This document shows positions 1 to 6,096 of a DNA stretch of 7,740 nucleotides, in pieces. The DNA lies in NCBI GenBank assembly GCA_943359495.1, contig CALRHY010000030.1:1-7740 (forward strand), given 5' to 3'. The translations under genes were made by a program, and so were the position numbers. Source of the DNA: Candidatus Uhrbacteria bacterium RIFOXYB12_FULL_58_10 (GTDB lineage: Bacteria; Patescibacteriota; Patescibacteriia; 2-12-FULL-57-11). Within the stretch, counting starts at the first letter, position 1; every line of letters begins with the position of its first letter. Under the pieces are notes generated by a model. It ran no database searches and was not told the DNA's origin. It was given only the letters and a program-made list of their open reading frames with translations.

Positions 1-557
1 AACTCCCCTACGCCGACAATGTCCACAAAATCTCGATCATCCCGCGCGGTCACGCTGCTGGTTACACCATGAAACTTCCGGAGGATGACCGCCGCATGCG
101 CCAGAAGCAGCAATTCTTGGATGACATCGCCGTTTCTCTTGGTGGATACGTCGCGGAAAAAGAAGTCTTCGGCGATATCACGACCGGTGCGTCGAATGAT
201 TTGCAGAACGCCACCCGCCTCGCTAAAGCCTTGGTGACGCAGTACGGCATGAGCGACCGTTTGGGTCCGCGGACGTTTGGTTCGCGTGAAGAAATGGTGT
301 TCTTGGGCCGTGAAATTTCTGAACAGCGCGATTATTCAGAATCTGTGGCGCAAGTCATTGATGAAGAAGTCTCAAAGATCATCGCCAATGGGCTCAAGGT
401 TGCGCAAGAAGTGATCCGCGCCCACCGCACCACCCTCGACCGCATCGCCCAAACCCTCATCGTCAAAGAAAACTTAGAACGCGAGGAGTTTGAAACCCTC
501 GTCGGCCACAAACACGCGATCCGTCCGGCCATGGTGCCACGCGCCAGCGCCGTCTAG
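1..557 (+). CDS. ftsH: ATP-dependent zinc metalloprotease FtsH, C-terminal part (5' end outside window)
   Basis: FtsH is a membrane-anchored AAA+ hexamer that extracts and degrades misfolded membrane proteins and some short-lived cytosolic proteins. The reading frame is open from base 3 and gives 184 residues up to a TAG stop at 555-557. What is visible is the M41 peptidase domain: the segment HKISIIPRG near the edge, MKLPEDDRR, the LGGYVAEKEVFGD region, and TTGASNDL followed by ATRLAKALVTQYGMS and LGP. The Asp codon at 198-200, in the TGASND motif, corresponds to the residue known as the third zinc ligand in this family. The HEXXH motif, the AAA+ domain and the membrane anchor must lie upstream of the window. 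The C-terminal tail is short and charged, ending AMVPRASAV. The gap to the next gene is 24 bp, so co-transcription is likely. The family call is secure; only completeness is unknown. Confidence 0.96.
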   Translation, partial: LPYADNVHKISIIPRGHAAGYTMKLPEDDRRMRQKQQFLDDIAVSLGGYVAEKEVFGDITTGASNDLQNATRLAKALVTQYGMSDRLGPRTFGSREEMVFLGREISEQRDYSESVAQVIDEEVSKIIANGLKVAQEVIRAHRTTLDRIAQTLIVKENLEREEFETLVGHKHAIRPAMVPRASAV

Positions 558-571
558 TTCGCAATAATCAA

Positions 572-578
572 AAGGAGG
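572..578 (+). promoter_or_regulatory. Strong Shine-Dalgarno sequence for the 339-residue membrane protein
   Basis: AAGGAGG ends 3 nt before the ATG at 582. It is a near-perfect anti-16S complement at slightly short spacing. It fixes the start of the downstream membrane protein, and it fits translation from a message that begins upstream in or before ftsH. Confidence 0.8.
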
Positions 579-581
579 CTT

Positions 582-1601
582 ATGATCACTGCGCGCCCGC
601 TCTACCGTGCCGTACTACAAGACGCGTTTACGTTTACTCGTCGCAATCCGCACCTCTGGCCGCTCGGCTTTTTGGGCGGCGCAATGCTCACCGGCTCCGC
701 ATACGATCTCTTGATCCGCATGTGGAATTCTATCCTCGGCACGGCGGTGAGTTACCGCTATGGCTTTGGTTTCCCTGTCGCTGCTGGACGCGCGGCACGC
801 GCCATCAACCCAGAACATTTTTTTGATTTTGCTAGTCGTTTCCCTTGGTGGTTTCCTGGAGTAATCGCTTTCGTGCTCATCTTCGGTGCGCTGGTGATCT
901 GGCTTTCTGTCGTCTGCCAAGGCGCACTACTCGACGCCGTTGCCGCCGCAGAAGAAAAGAAACAACCCAACTTGCAGACGTTTTTCCGCCGCGGTATACG
1001 CACCTTCTGGCCGATCCTCGGCATCAACATCTTGGTGCGCTTAATTGCCGGGTTCGCCATGCTCATTGTCGCCGCACTTCTCTTGCTGACGCTCCAATAC
1101 AGCAGCCCATTTCTGCTTGGTGTCTGCATTGCAACGTTCGTCATCCTGATTCCACTCGCATTCGTTGTCATCTCCGCAGCATTTTTCGCAGCGCTTGGTG
1201 TCGTCCGCTTTGAAGAAAGCGCTGGCGTTGCCCTCCGAAATGCGATCAGCCTGGTGATGAAAAATTGGCTGGTGGTCATCGAGACAGCAGCCTTGGTCAC
1301 AGTGATGGACGTGGTGTTCCTGCTTGGCATCGTCTTCCTGCTCACCGTCGTCACCGTCCCGTTCTTCATCCTGTTCTTGGTGGCAGCCACCTTCCAAGCA
1401 GCATTCGCCTCACTTGGATTGACCGCGATTCTCTTCCTCCTTGTCATCTTCCTCCTCGTTGCCTGCCTTTCTGCAGTGGTCACTTTCCACTACGCCGTCT
1501 GGGCATTGCTTGCCGAACGGTTGCACAAAGGCAAGGCCGTCGCCAAAGTCTTGCGCGTTGCTGAAACTGTGCGTGCCGCATTGCGTGGCGCGCGCGTCTG
1601 A
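582..1601 (+). CDS. Polytopic integral membrane protein of unknown function (339 aa)
   Basis: I do not recognise a named family with confidence. A soluble, basic N-terminus (about residues 1-23) leads into a weakly hydrophobic stretch near 24-40. A short loop rich in Trp and Phe follows, then strong hydrophobic segments near 92-112, 146-170, 177-207, 229-256, 258-277 and 279-310. The protein ends in a basic cytoplasmic-looking tail (311-339) with several Arg and Lys. Between the segments near 112 and 146 is a charged loop (AEEKKQPN) followed by TFFRRGIRTFWP, and a second such loop, RFEESAGVALRNAISLVMKN, lies near 209-228. This alternation of amphipathic helix and membrane pairs resembles DUF-type or glycerophosphodiester-phosphodiesterase-type membrane domains, but that is only a resemblance. 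No catalytic motif is seen. The start is fixed by the AAGGAGG at 572-578. Its place directly after ftsH and 24 bp before a secretion ATPase suggests an envelope role; nothing shows a direct partnership. Confidence 0.85.
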   Translation: MITARPLYRAVLQDAFTFTRRNPHLWPLGFLGGAMLTGSAYDLLIRMWNSILGTAVSYRYGFGFPVAAGRAARAINPEHFFDFASRFPWWFPGVIAFVLIFGALVIWLSVVCQGALLDAVAAAEEKKQPNLQTFFRRGIRTFWPILGINILVRLIAGFAMLIVAALLLLTLQYSSPFLLGVCIATFVILIPLAFVVISAAFFAALGVVRFEESAGVALRNAISLVMKNWLVVIETAALVTVMDVVFLLGIVFLLTVVTVPFFILFLVAATFQAAFASLGLTAILFLLVIFLLVACLSAVVTFHYAVWALLAERLHKGKAVAKVLRVAETVRAALRGARV

Positions 1602-1625
1602 TCGTTTATCTCAGATCCCTCCCCC

Positions 1626-3317
1626 ATGCCCGTTGATCCACGCCCCTCCGCCGTTCCGCATATCACCGGTGCGAATGAGGCAGAAAAATTCAGTGAAAAA
1701 ATGCACGAACTCGAGCTCAAGGCAAAAGAGCGCGAGGCAGAAAAACGTGCCGCAACGCTCGGTACCCCCTTCATCAACTTGGTGAAATTCCCGATCGCTG
1801 CCGAAACCCTTTCGCTCATCCCGCGCGAGCAGGCAGTCGAACTCAAGGCGATCTGTTTCCTCAACCTGAACGACGAATTGCGCGTTGGTTCGACGGATCC
1901 AAAAAATCCTGCGGTCCTAGAATTACTCTACCAACTTCAAGAACGCGCCCGAGCAAATGGCCAACTGTATCTCCTTTCCGAACACAGCTTTGCCACCGCA
2001 CTCAAACTCTACGATGCCTTGCCGAACATCAAAAAGATTATTAAAGGCGTCCAGATTTCTGAGGACGATATCAAAAAGTTCTCCGCAGAAATTGGAGACT
2101 TTCAAAAATTGAACACCGTTCTCCAGCGCGCACAACTTACGGACGTCGTAACACTCATTGTCGCCGCGGCGCTTCAAGCAAAAACGTCGGACATCCACAT
2201 TGAAGCGGAGGAAAAAACCATCGCCGTTCGTTTCCGCTTGGATGGTGTGCTGACCAATATTGCCACGCTTCCCCACGACCTCTGGCCCCGCGTCATCAGC
2301 CGCATCAAATTGCTGGCCACGCTCAAAATCAACGTCAACGACCGCCCACAAGACGGACGATTTACGATTTTTTTGAAAGACGACAAAGTCGATGTTCGTG
2401 TTTCGACCATCCCAACCTCCTATGGCGAATCGGTTGTCATGCGTCTCTTGCGTTCGACAGCGACCGGTCTCCAATTTGAAGATCTCGGCATCCGCGGTGT
2501 TGCCTTTGAAGAATTGAAGCGCCAAGTCGAACGCCCGAACGGCATGATCGTCACCACAGGTCCGACTGGTTCAGGAAAAACCACCACGCTCTACGCCGTC
2601 CTGAACAAGCTGAACGGCCCGGACATGAAGATCATCACCCTCGAAGATCCAGTCGAATACAAACTGGCCGGCATCAACCAATCGCAGATCGATGCGAGCC
2701 ATGAATACACCTTCGCCAAAGGATTGCGATCGATCCTCCGCCAAGATCCAGACGTCGTCATGGTCGGAGAAATCCGCGACCTCGAAACCGCCGAAACAGC
2801 GATCCAAGCCGCGCTCACTGGTCACTTGGTCGTCTCGACAATCCATACAAACAGCGCAGCTGGCGCCATCCCCCGCTTCCTCTCGATGGGCGTCAAAGGA
2901 TTCTTGCTCGCACCGGCACTGAACGCCATCATCGGTCAACGCCTCGTCCGCCGCATTTGTCAGGAATGTAAGGTAGAAGATGTTCTCGCACCAGACGTTT
3001 TCACCAAAGCAAAAGACTTGCTTGGAAAAGTTTCACCAAAATCTGGATATACGATCGACATCAACGCACTAAAATTCTGGAAAGGTGGCGGCTGCTCAGC
3101 CTGCAACAAACTCGGCTTCAAAGGCCGCATCGGTGTCTACGAAGTCTTGGTCATGAACAAAGAAATAGAAGGCATCATCCTTTCGGGTGCAACGTCCGAA
3201 TATCAAATGGAAGAAGTCGCCATGAAAGAAGGTATGGTGACGATGGCCCAAGATGGATTATTAAAAGCATTGGATGGGCTGACGAGTGTGGAGGAGGTAT
3301 TTAGAGTGGCAGAATAA
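1626..3317 (+). CDS. GspE/PilB family secretion and type IV pilus assembly ATPase (563 aa)
   Basis: This is a hexameric cytoplasmic ATPase that powers pilin or pseudopilin assembly at the inner membrane in type IV pilus and type II secretion machines. A charged, helical N-terminus (1-45) is followed by an MshEN/T2SSE_N-like domain (about 46-135), a linker, and the N2 and ATPase domains (about 165-555). The motifs are all present: SDIHIE near 188-193, QDGRF at 242-246, Walker A GPTGSGKT at 312-319, Asp box ITLEDPVE at 337-344, Walker B region RQDPDVVMVGEIRD at 372-385, and His box GHLVVSTIHT at 399-408. A zinc-binding pair, C445xxC448 and C490xxC493, is typical of PilB/GspE and absent from PilT-type retraction ATPases. 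The length and the N-terminal domain also favour an assembly motor. Choosing between PilB and GspE by name is not justified because no pilC, pilM or pseudopilin gene is in view. No Shine-Dalgarno sequence precedes the ATG, so translation may be coupled to, or follow closely on, the gene 24 bp upstream. It converges with the - strand block, with 15 bp between the stop codons. Confidence 0.95.
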   Translation: MPVDPRPSAVPHITGANEAEKFSEKMHELELKAKEREAEKRAATLGTPFINLVKFPIAAETLSLIPREQAVELKAICFLNLNDELRVGSTDPKNPAVLELLYQLQERARANGQLYLLSEHSFATALKLYDALPNIKKIIKGVQISEDDIKKFSAEIGDFQKLNTVLQRAQLTDVVTLIVAAALQAKTSDIHIEAEEKTIAVRFRLDGVLTNIATLPHDLWPRVISRIKLLATLKINVNDRPQDGRFTIFLKDDKVDVRVSTIPTSYGESVVMRLLRSTATGLQFEDLGIRGVAFEELKRQVERPNGMIVTTGPTGSGKTTTLYAVLNKLNGPDMKIITLEDPVEYKLAGINQSQIDASHEYTFAKGLRSILRQDPDVVMVGEIRDLETAETAIQAALTGHLVVSTIHTNSAAGAIPRFLSMGVKGFLLAPALNAIIGQRLVRRICQECKVEDVLAPDVFTKAKDLLGKVSPKSGYTIDINALKFWKGGGCSACNKLGFKGRIGVYEVLVMNKEIEGIILSGATSEYQMEEVAMKEGMVTMAQDGLLKALDGLTSVEEVFRVAE

Positions 3318-3357
3318 AAAAACGCCCCCTTGCTATTTCGTCCTAGCAAAGAGACGC
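3316..3357 (-). terminator. Intrinsic (rho-independent) terminator for the tsaD-tsaE-hypothetical block
   Basis: Read on the - strand, bases 3356-3344 pair with 3335-3323 to form a 13-bp stem with an 8-nt loop (3343-3336). Ten pairs are Watson-Crick and three are G-U. The stem is followed at once by seven T (3322-3316). The 3' arm holds the GGGGGCG run next to the T tract. On the + strand the three G-U pairs become A-C mismatches and no T run follows, so the signal serves only the - strand. The stem contains the TAG stop of the 94-residue gene and its last codons. The terminator fixes the 3' end of this transcription unit. Confidence 0.75.
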
Positions 3358-3617
3358 TCAGCGAGCGCGCGTGTCGCCGTATCGATAATCGCTCGCAACT
3401 TCTCATTTTGCGACAGCTGCTTCCCTGTCGTCGCGGGAAGCGAATCGATCGGGAACCGCTCCCAAAACGCCGCAACAGCACGAGTCTCTGGGCCACGATC
3501 CCGTTCAGCCTTCAGGGCGAGAGAAATCTGAAATACCTCCATTGCCGCGTCGCCGATAGCAACGCGCTTCTGAGCATCAGTGACCCCGTTCCGAAGATCG
3601 ACTTGTTTTCTACTCAC
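3333..3617 (-). CDS. Hypothetical protein, small, helical (94 aa, GTG start)
   Basis: I do not recognise this protein. It is 94 residues, with no membrane segment, signal peptide or cysteine motif. It looks mostly alpha-helical: a charged N-terminus (SRKQVDLRNG), a helix around AKRVAIGDAAMEVFQISLALKAERDRG-like sequence in residues 14-43, an FWERFPIDSLPATTG turn, and a C-terminal helix of Ala, Arg and Leu. The GTG start is well supported. An in-frame TGA stands immediately upstream (3620-3618), and an AAGGAGG lies 4 nt before the GTG. The gene is 48 bp downstream of the 180-residue gene and ends inside the intrinsic terminator. It therefore looks like the last gene of the tsaD-tsaE unit. The strong ribosome binding site plus a terminator at its end make a real gene much more likely than a chance ORF. 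Its function is unknown. Confidence 0.72.
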   Translation of the reverse strand: MSRKQVDLRNGVTDAQKRVAIGDAAMEVFQISLALKAERDRGPETRAVAAFWERFPIDSLPATTGKQLSQNEKLRAIIDTATRALAERLFARTK

Positions 3618-3621
3618 TCAT

Positions 3622-3628
3622 CCTCCTT
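3622..3628 (-). promoter_or_regulatory. Shine-Dalgarno sequence that sets a GTG start
   Basis: On the - strand AAGGAGG (3628-3622) is followed directly by ATGA and then GTG at 3617. The ATG at 3621 abuts the Shine-Dalgarno sequence with no spacer and would give only Met-Ser-Glu before a stop. The GTG, four bases further on in another frame, opens the 94-residue frame. The site thus favours the GTG. Confidence 0.7.
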
Positions 3629-3665
3629 GGGTGAGGCGCAACAATACACGAAAACACACCGCATG

Positions 3666-4208
3666 TCAATGCGACGAGGCGTTTCTTTCCAATACTTCAT
3701 GTATTCTTTGTACAGAAAATTTTAACGCCGCTGTGCCGATATCTTCACGAACTGCTTCGGAATCGAGTCGTGCGTCTATGGCAGCAGATTCTGCCCGCAT
3801 GTCCTCTAGCTTTTTCATAATAGGACTTCTCAACAGTTCGTGCGTAATTGTTATTAACAGATTGTGTGCGTCCCGTCGTTTTTCGTTTACGCGTTGCTTT
3901 CCTGTTTCAAAACGGTCAGAATTAGTAAAAGCAAGCATTTTATTTCGCGATGGGTAAAGAAGGTGATCGATCGCAAGACTCATGTATTGAAAAATTGCAT
4001 CTTCTACTCTATTTCTATACGTTTCGAGCGACAAGCGTTCAGAAGAATCCAGGTTATCTGCCTCCTCGATTGCTTGAGAAAGATCAGAAAAAAATAACGA
4101 ATAATCGAGCGGAAGGTTTTCGCGCTTCTCTGCACGATCAATATCACTTTGCACGTGTGGATCATCAAGACTTTCTATGAGACGTGGGTCGATTTCTCGT
4201 TCAGACAT
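3666..4208 (-). CDS. Hypothetical protein, highly charged and helical (180 aa)
   Basis: No family is recognised. The protein is soluble, rich in Glu, Asp, Arg and Lys, without membrane segments or cysteines. It appears to be helical throughout: an acidic N-terminus (SEREIDPRLIESLDD), a middle region with FFSDLSQAIEEADNLDSSERLSL-type helices in about 40-65, FQYMSLAIDHLLYPSRNK near 75-92, and a C-terminal run of helices with heptad-like spacing that ends in NASSH. I chose the ATG at 4208-4206; a TTG two codons upstream (4214) would add only two residues. The ATG lies 12 bp after the tsaE stop (TAA, followed by a second TAA), so the gene is almost certainly co-transcribed with tsaE. No Shine-Dalgarno sequence is seen. 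A hand count over 3721-4200 gives 206 G+C of 480, about 43%, against about 54% in three sampled lines of the gspE gene. That makes it the most AT-rich gene here, and recent acquisition or weak constraint is possible. Confidence 0.75.
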   Translation of the reverse strand: MSEREIDPRLIESLDDPHVQSDIDRAEKRENLPLDYSLFFSDLSQAIEEADNLDSSERLSLETYRNRVEDAIFQYMSLAIDHLLYPSRNKMLAFTNSDRFETGKQRVNEKRRDAHNLLITITHELLRSPIMKKLEDMRAESAAIDARLDSEAVREDIGTAALKFSVQRIHEVLERNASSH

Positions 4209-4220
4209 ATACAAAAATTA

Positions 4221-4664
4221 TTATTCACTTTTCACCATTTCAAGCCTAATCCACATCGTCTTTTCCGGCAACACCTTCTTTACTCGTTCTGCCCACTCTA
4301 TAACAGTAATTGCGTGCGGCTCACCGATATAGTCGAGTGCGCCAATAGCGACTAACGACTTCGCGCCACGCAAACGATACGCGTCGATGTGGACGAAGTC
4401 AGTGATTCGCATTTCGCGTTTTGCGTTTTGTATTCGATGCACTTGCATCAAGGTAAACGTCGGGCTGGTGATGCGGCTTTTGACACCGAGGGCTTTGCCA
4501 AAAAATTGGGTGAAGGTGGTCTTTCCTGCACCAAGCGTTCCAGAAAGCGCAAGGACTTCCCCGCCACGCATTTTTTTTGCGAGCGTAGACGCAAAACGCT
4601 CCATCTGTGCAAACGATGTCACAACGACCGGTTTCTTTTTTCCTGTGATGGTGACTGTGCGCAT
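4221..4664 (-). CDS. tsaE: tRNA threonylcarbamoyladenosine biosynthesis ATPase TsaE (147 aa)
   Basis: TsaE is the P-loop ATPase that binds the TsaB-TsaD complex and drives the cycle that places threonylcarbamoyl on A37 of tRNAs reading ANN codons. The length is usual for the family (about 150). The motifs are clear: an N-terminal strand and helix with SFAQMERFASTLAK, Walker A GTLGAGKTT at 42-50, the TSPTF switch at 66-70, HIDAYRL at 92-98, and VIEWAER at 121-127, the family's Walker B-like block. A roughly 10-residue N-terminal extension rich in Lys precedes the core. It lies downstream of tsaD, 152 bp away, with a palindromic element between; the next gene follows after 12 bp. No Shine-Dalgarno sequence is evident before the ATG. 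The call is secure; tsaB, the usual third partner, is not visible in this window. Confidence 0.95.
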   Translation of the reverse strand: MRTVTITGKKKPVVVTSFAQMERFASTLAKKMRGGEVLALSGTLGAGKTTFTQFFGKALGVKSRITSPTFTLMQVHRIQNAKREMRITDFVHIDAYRLRGAKSLVAIGALDYIGEPHAITVIEWAERVKKVLPEKTMWIRLEMVKSE

Positions 4665-4684
4665 AGTGCTAAGACTTACAACTT

Positions 4685-4781
4685 GACCGACAGACCACCC
4701 CTAACCCCTCCTCCGAAAGGAGGGGGACCGATACGATATCGACTCCTCCCCTCGTGGAGGGGAGGTTGGGTGGGGTCGGTC
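4685..4781. repeat. Palindromic element A between tsaD and tsaE (three-way-junction shape)
   Basis: The 97-bp element can fold as an outer stem with two inner hairpins. The outer stem pairs GACCGAC (4685-4691) with GTCGGTC (4775-4781), then CCACCC (4695-4700) with GGGTGG (4768-4773), with small bulges. Hairpin one pairs CCCCTCCT (4705-4712) with AGGAGGGG (4718-4725) around a 5-nt loop. Hairpin two pairs CCTCCCCTC (4745-4753) with GAGGGGAGG (4757-4765) around GTG. An 8-bp palindrome CGATATCG (4734-4741) sits between them. No T tract follows either hairpin, so it is not a standard terminator. It resembles the C/G-run REP- or MITE-like intergenic repeats common in many bacterial genomes. Whether it is repeated in this genome cannot be told from one window. 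Confidence 0.7.
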
Positions 4782-4816
4782 GGACGAAACGTTATTCATC
4801 CCCTATCCTCAATGTC

Positions 4817-5842
4817 TCATTCTCTATTCTCGTCTCTCCCAATCTCCCATTGCGCGTTCGGCTCAAGCGTTTGCCAATCACTGACGCGGCCTTTTTGTGA
4901 AAGATAGTACCCGGCCGCAGCGATCATGCCGGCGTTGTCTGTGGTGTAAGCAAGCCGTGGTTCAATGTATTGAATGCCTGGCAATTGTTGGGAGACGGCG
5001 AGACGCAGTGTCGTCCGCAACACGGTATTTGCAGCGACCCCACCAGCAAGGACAATCGTCTTCGGTTGCACTTGCCGCGCAGCAATAATCGTCTTCTTTA
5101 CCAACACATCAACCGCCGCCGCTTGGAAGGACGCGCAAATATCAGCAACGCGACGGCGGCCATGGTTTTGCACATGCTGAAGCACCGCAGTCTTCAACCC
5201 AGAAAAAGAAAAATCAAGATCCCCACTCGCGAGCATGGGGCGCGGAAACGCAATCGCGATGGGATTTCCCGCTTCTGCACGCTTCGAAACCGCAGGGCCA
5301 CCCGGATATCCAAGACCTAGAATTTTCGCCACTTTATCAAACGCTTCCCCCGCCGCATCGTCGCGCGTCGCACCAAGCATTTCGTATGCGCCATGGTCAC
5401 GTACGAGAATGATCTCCGTATGCCCGCCAGAAACGACGAGCGCGAGGACGGGAAACTGTGGCAGTATTTTACTATCCAACCAATTTGCTGCGATGTGTCC
5501 TTCGATATGGTTGACCGCGATGAGCGGCTTCTGCCACGCAAAGGCCAAAGCCCGCGCTGCATCCACACCAACACGGAGCGAGGTAATGAGTCCTGGGCCA
5601 GCAGTCACTGCAACCGCATCAAACGTCCTGCTCCGGGTTTTCCCAAGCAGTTCATCAAGCATGGCCGGCAATGCTTCGGCATGGCTCCGTGCCGCAACTT
5701 CGGGGACAACCCCGCCGTACTTTTTATGGATGGCAACTTGCGAAGCAACCAACGAACGAACCAACTTCGTCCGCTCGCCGCGGCCCTCAACAATAGCCAG
5801 GGCTGTTTCGTCGCAAGAGCTTTCAATTCCAAGAATACGCAT
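4817..5842 (-). CDS. tsaD: tRNA N6-adenosine threonylcarbamoyltransferase TsaD (341 aa)
   Basis: TsaD transfers the threonylcarbamoyl group from threonylcarbamoyl-AMP to N6 of A37 in ANN-decoding tRNAs, as part of the TsaB-TsaD-TsaE complex in the cytoplasm. It is an ASKHA-fold enzyme of the Kae1/YgjD/Gcp family. The N-terminus MRILGIESSCDET matches the family consensus. For this reason I start at the ATG at 5842-5840 rather than at an in-frame TTG 18 codons upstream. Other visible motifs: PEVAARSH at 47-54, the metal-binding HIEGH at 112-116, SGGHT at 138-142, DDAAGEAFDK at 161-170, FSFSGLKTA at 211-219, GGVAAN at 267-272, and TDNAGMIA at 301-308, whose Asp302 is the third metal ligand. The length is normal for the family. 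No Shine-Dalgarno sequence precedes the start. It is the first gene of the - strand unit. A palindromic element lies on each side of it. Confidence 0.97.
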   Translation of the reverse strand: MRILGIESSCDETALAIVEGRGERTKLVRSLVASQVAIHKKYGGVVPEVAARSHAEALPAMLDELLGKTRSRTFDAVAVTAGPGLITSLRVGVDAARALAFAWQKPLIAVNHIEGHIAANWLDSKILPQFPVLALVVSGGHTEIILVRDHGAYEMLGATRDDAAGEAFDKVAKILGLGYPGGPAVSKRAEAGNPIAIAFPRPMLASGDLDFSFSGLKTAVLQHVQNHGRRRVADICASFQAAAVDVLVKKTIIAARQVQPKTIVLAGGVAANTVLRTTLRLAVSQQLPGIQYIEPRLAYTTDNAGMIAAAGYYLSQKGRVSDWQTLEPNAQWEIGRDENRE

Positions 5843-5887
5843 ATGATGCAAGGAGCATACGATGCTTAAAAAAATGCGTCTAGTCGT

Positions 5888-5917
5888 TATATACAAAAAA
5901 CCTCATCCTACTGTCAT
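5888..5917 (-). promoter_or_regulatory. Possible sigma70-type promoter for the tsaD unit
   Basis: On the - strand ATGACA (5917-5912) resembles a -35 box (TTGACA, 5 of 6). It is followed after 18 bp by TATATA (5893-5888), a fair -10 box. Transcription would begin near 5881, giving a leader of about 38 nt before the tsaD ATG. The -35 box coincides with the outer end of palindromic element B. This is a pattern match only. Confidence 0.35.
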
Positions 5918-6031
5918 CCCAGCGAACAGGCAGCCCCTAAGGGGACCCTGGCCAAGGGCCTCCCTTTGGGATTGGGTGGATCCACGGGTCGGCGACCGAC
6001 ATCGTGGATCCCCTTCTACAAGGGGATGGCA
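5912..6031. repeat. Palindromic element B with imperfect terminal inverted repeats, between tsaD and the EamA gene
   Basis: The ends TGTCATCCCA (5912-5921) and GGGGATGGCA (6022-6031) are inverted repeats of each other at 8 of 10 positions. Inside is a long hairpin: GGATCCACG (5978-5986) pairs with CGTGGATCC (6003-6011), and within it GTCGG (5988-5992) pairs with CCGAC (5996-6000) around CGA. ATCCCCTT (6008-6015) pairs with AAGGGGAT (6020-6027) around CTAC as an alternative hairpin that competes for shared bases. CCCC (5934-5937) with GGGG (5941-5944), and CCCT with AGGG near 5946-5958, form smaller hairpins. Size, ends and structure fit a MITE-like or REP-like element. No transposase or target-site duplication is evident. 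Its sequence differs from element A. Confidence 0.65.
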
Positions 6032-6079
6032 ATTCTATAGCCCTAGAAAGCAAGAGACTGATAAGAAAAAATTATTCCA

Positions 6080-6088
6080 TGCTACACT
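6080..6088 (+). promoter_or_regulatory. Possible extended -10 promoter for the EamA gene, implying a leaderless start
   Basis: TGCTACACT (6080-6088) matches the extended -10 form TGnTATAAT with TACACT as the hexamer (4 of 6). No good -35 box lies 16-18 bp upstream, as is allowed for extended -10 promoters. A start of transcription about 7 bases downstream would be near 6095, at the ATG at 6097, so the message would have almost no leader. It is a pattern match only. Confidence 0.35.
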
Positions 6089-6096
6089 GTATTTAT

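Noticed and set aside
758..1483. A 241-residue - strand open frame opposite the membrane protein
   Set aside because: Low-complexity Thr/Ala/Arg/Lys sequence that mirrors hydrophobic codons of the real + strand gene; an antisense shadow.
1602..1625. A separate promoter or ribosome binding site for gspE
   Set aside because: The 24-bp gap is pyrimidine-rich with no purine-rich Shine-Dalgarno sequence and no -10 box.
5843..5896. 18-codon upstream extension of tsaD to a TTG
   Set aside because: The TsaD consensus begins at MRILGIESSCDET, the extension has no family match, and it would overlap the putative promoter.
6004..6096. N-terminal extension of the EamA gene to an ATG at 6004
   Set aside because: The extra 31 residues are hydrophilic, translate the right end of palindromic element B, and are absent from the family; the membrane domain begins exactly at the 6097 ATG.
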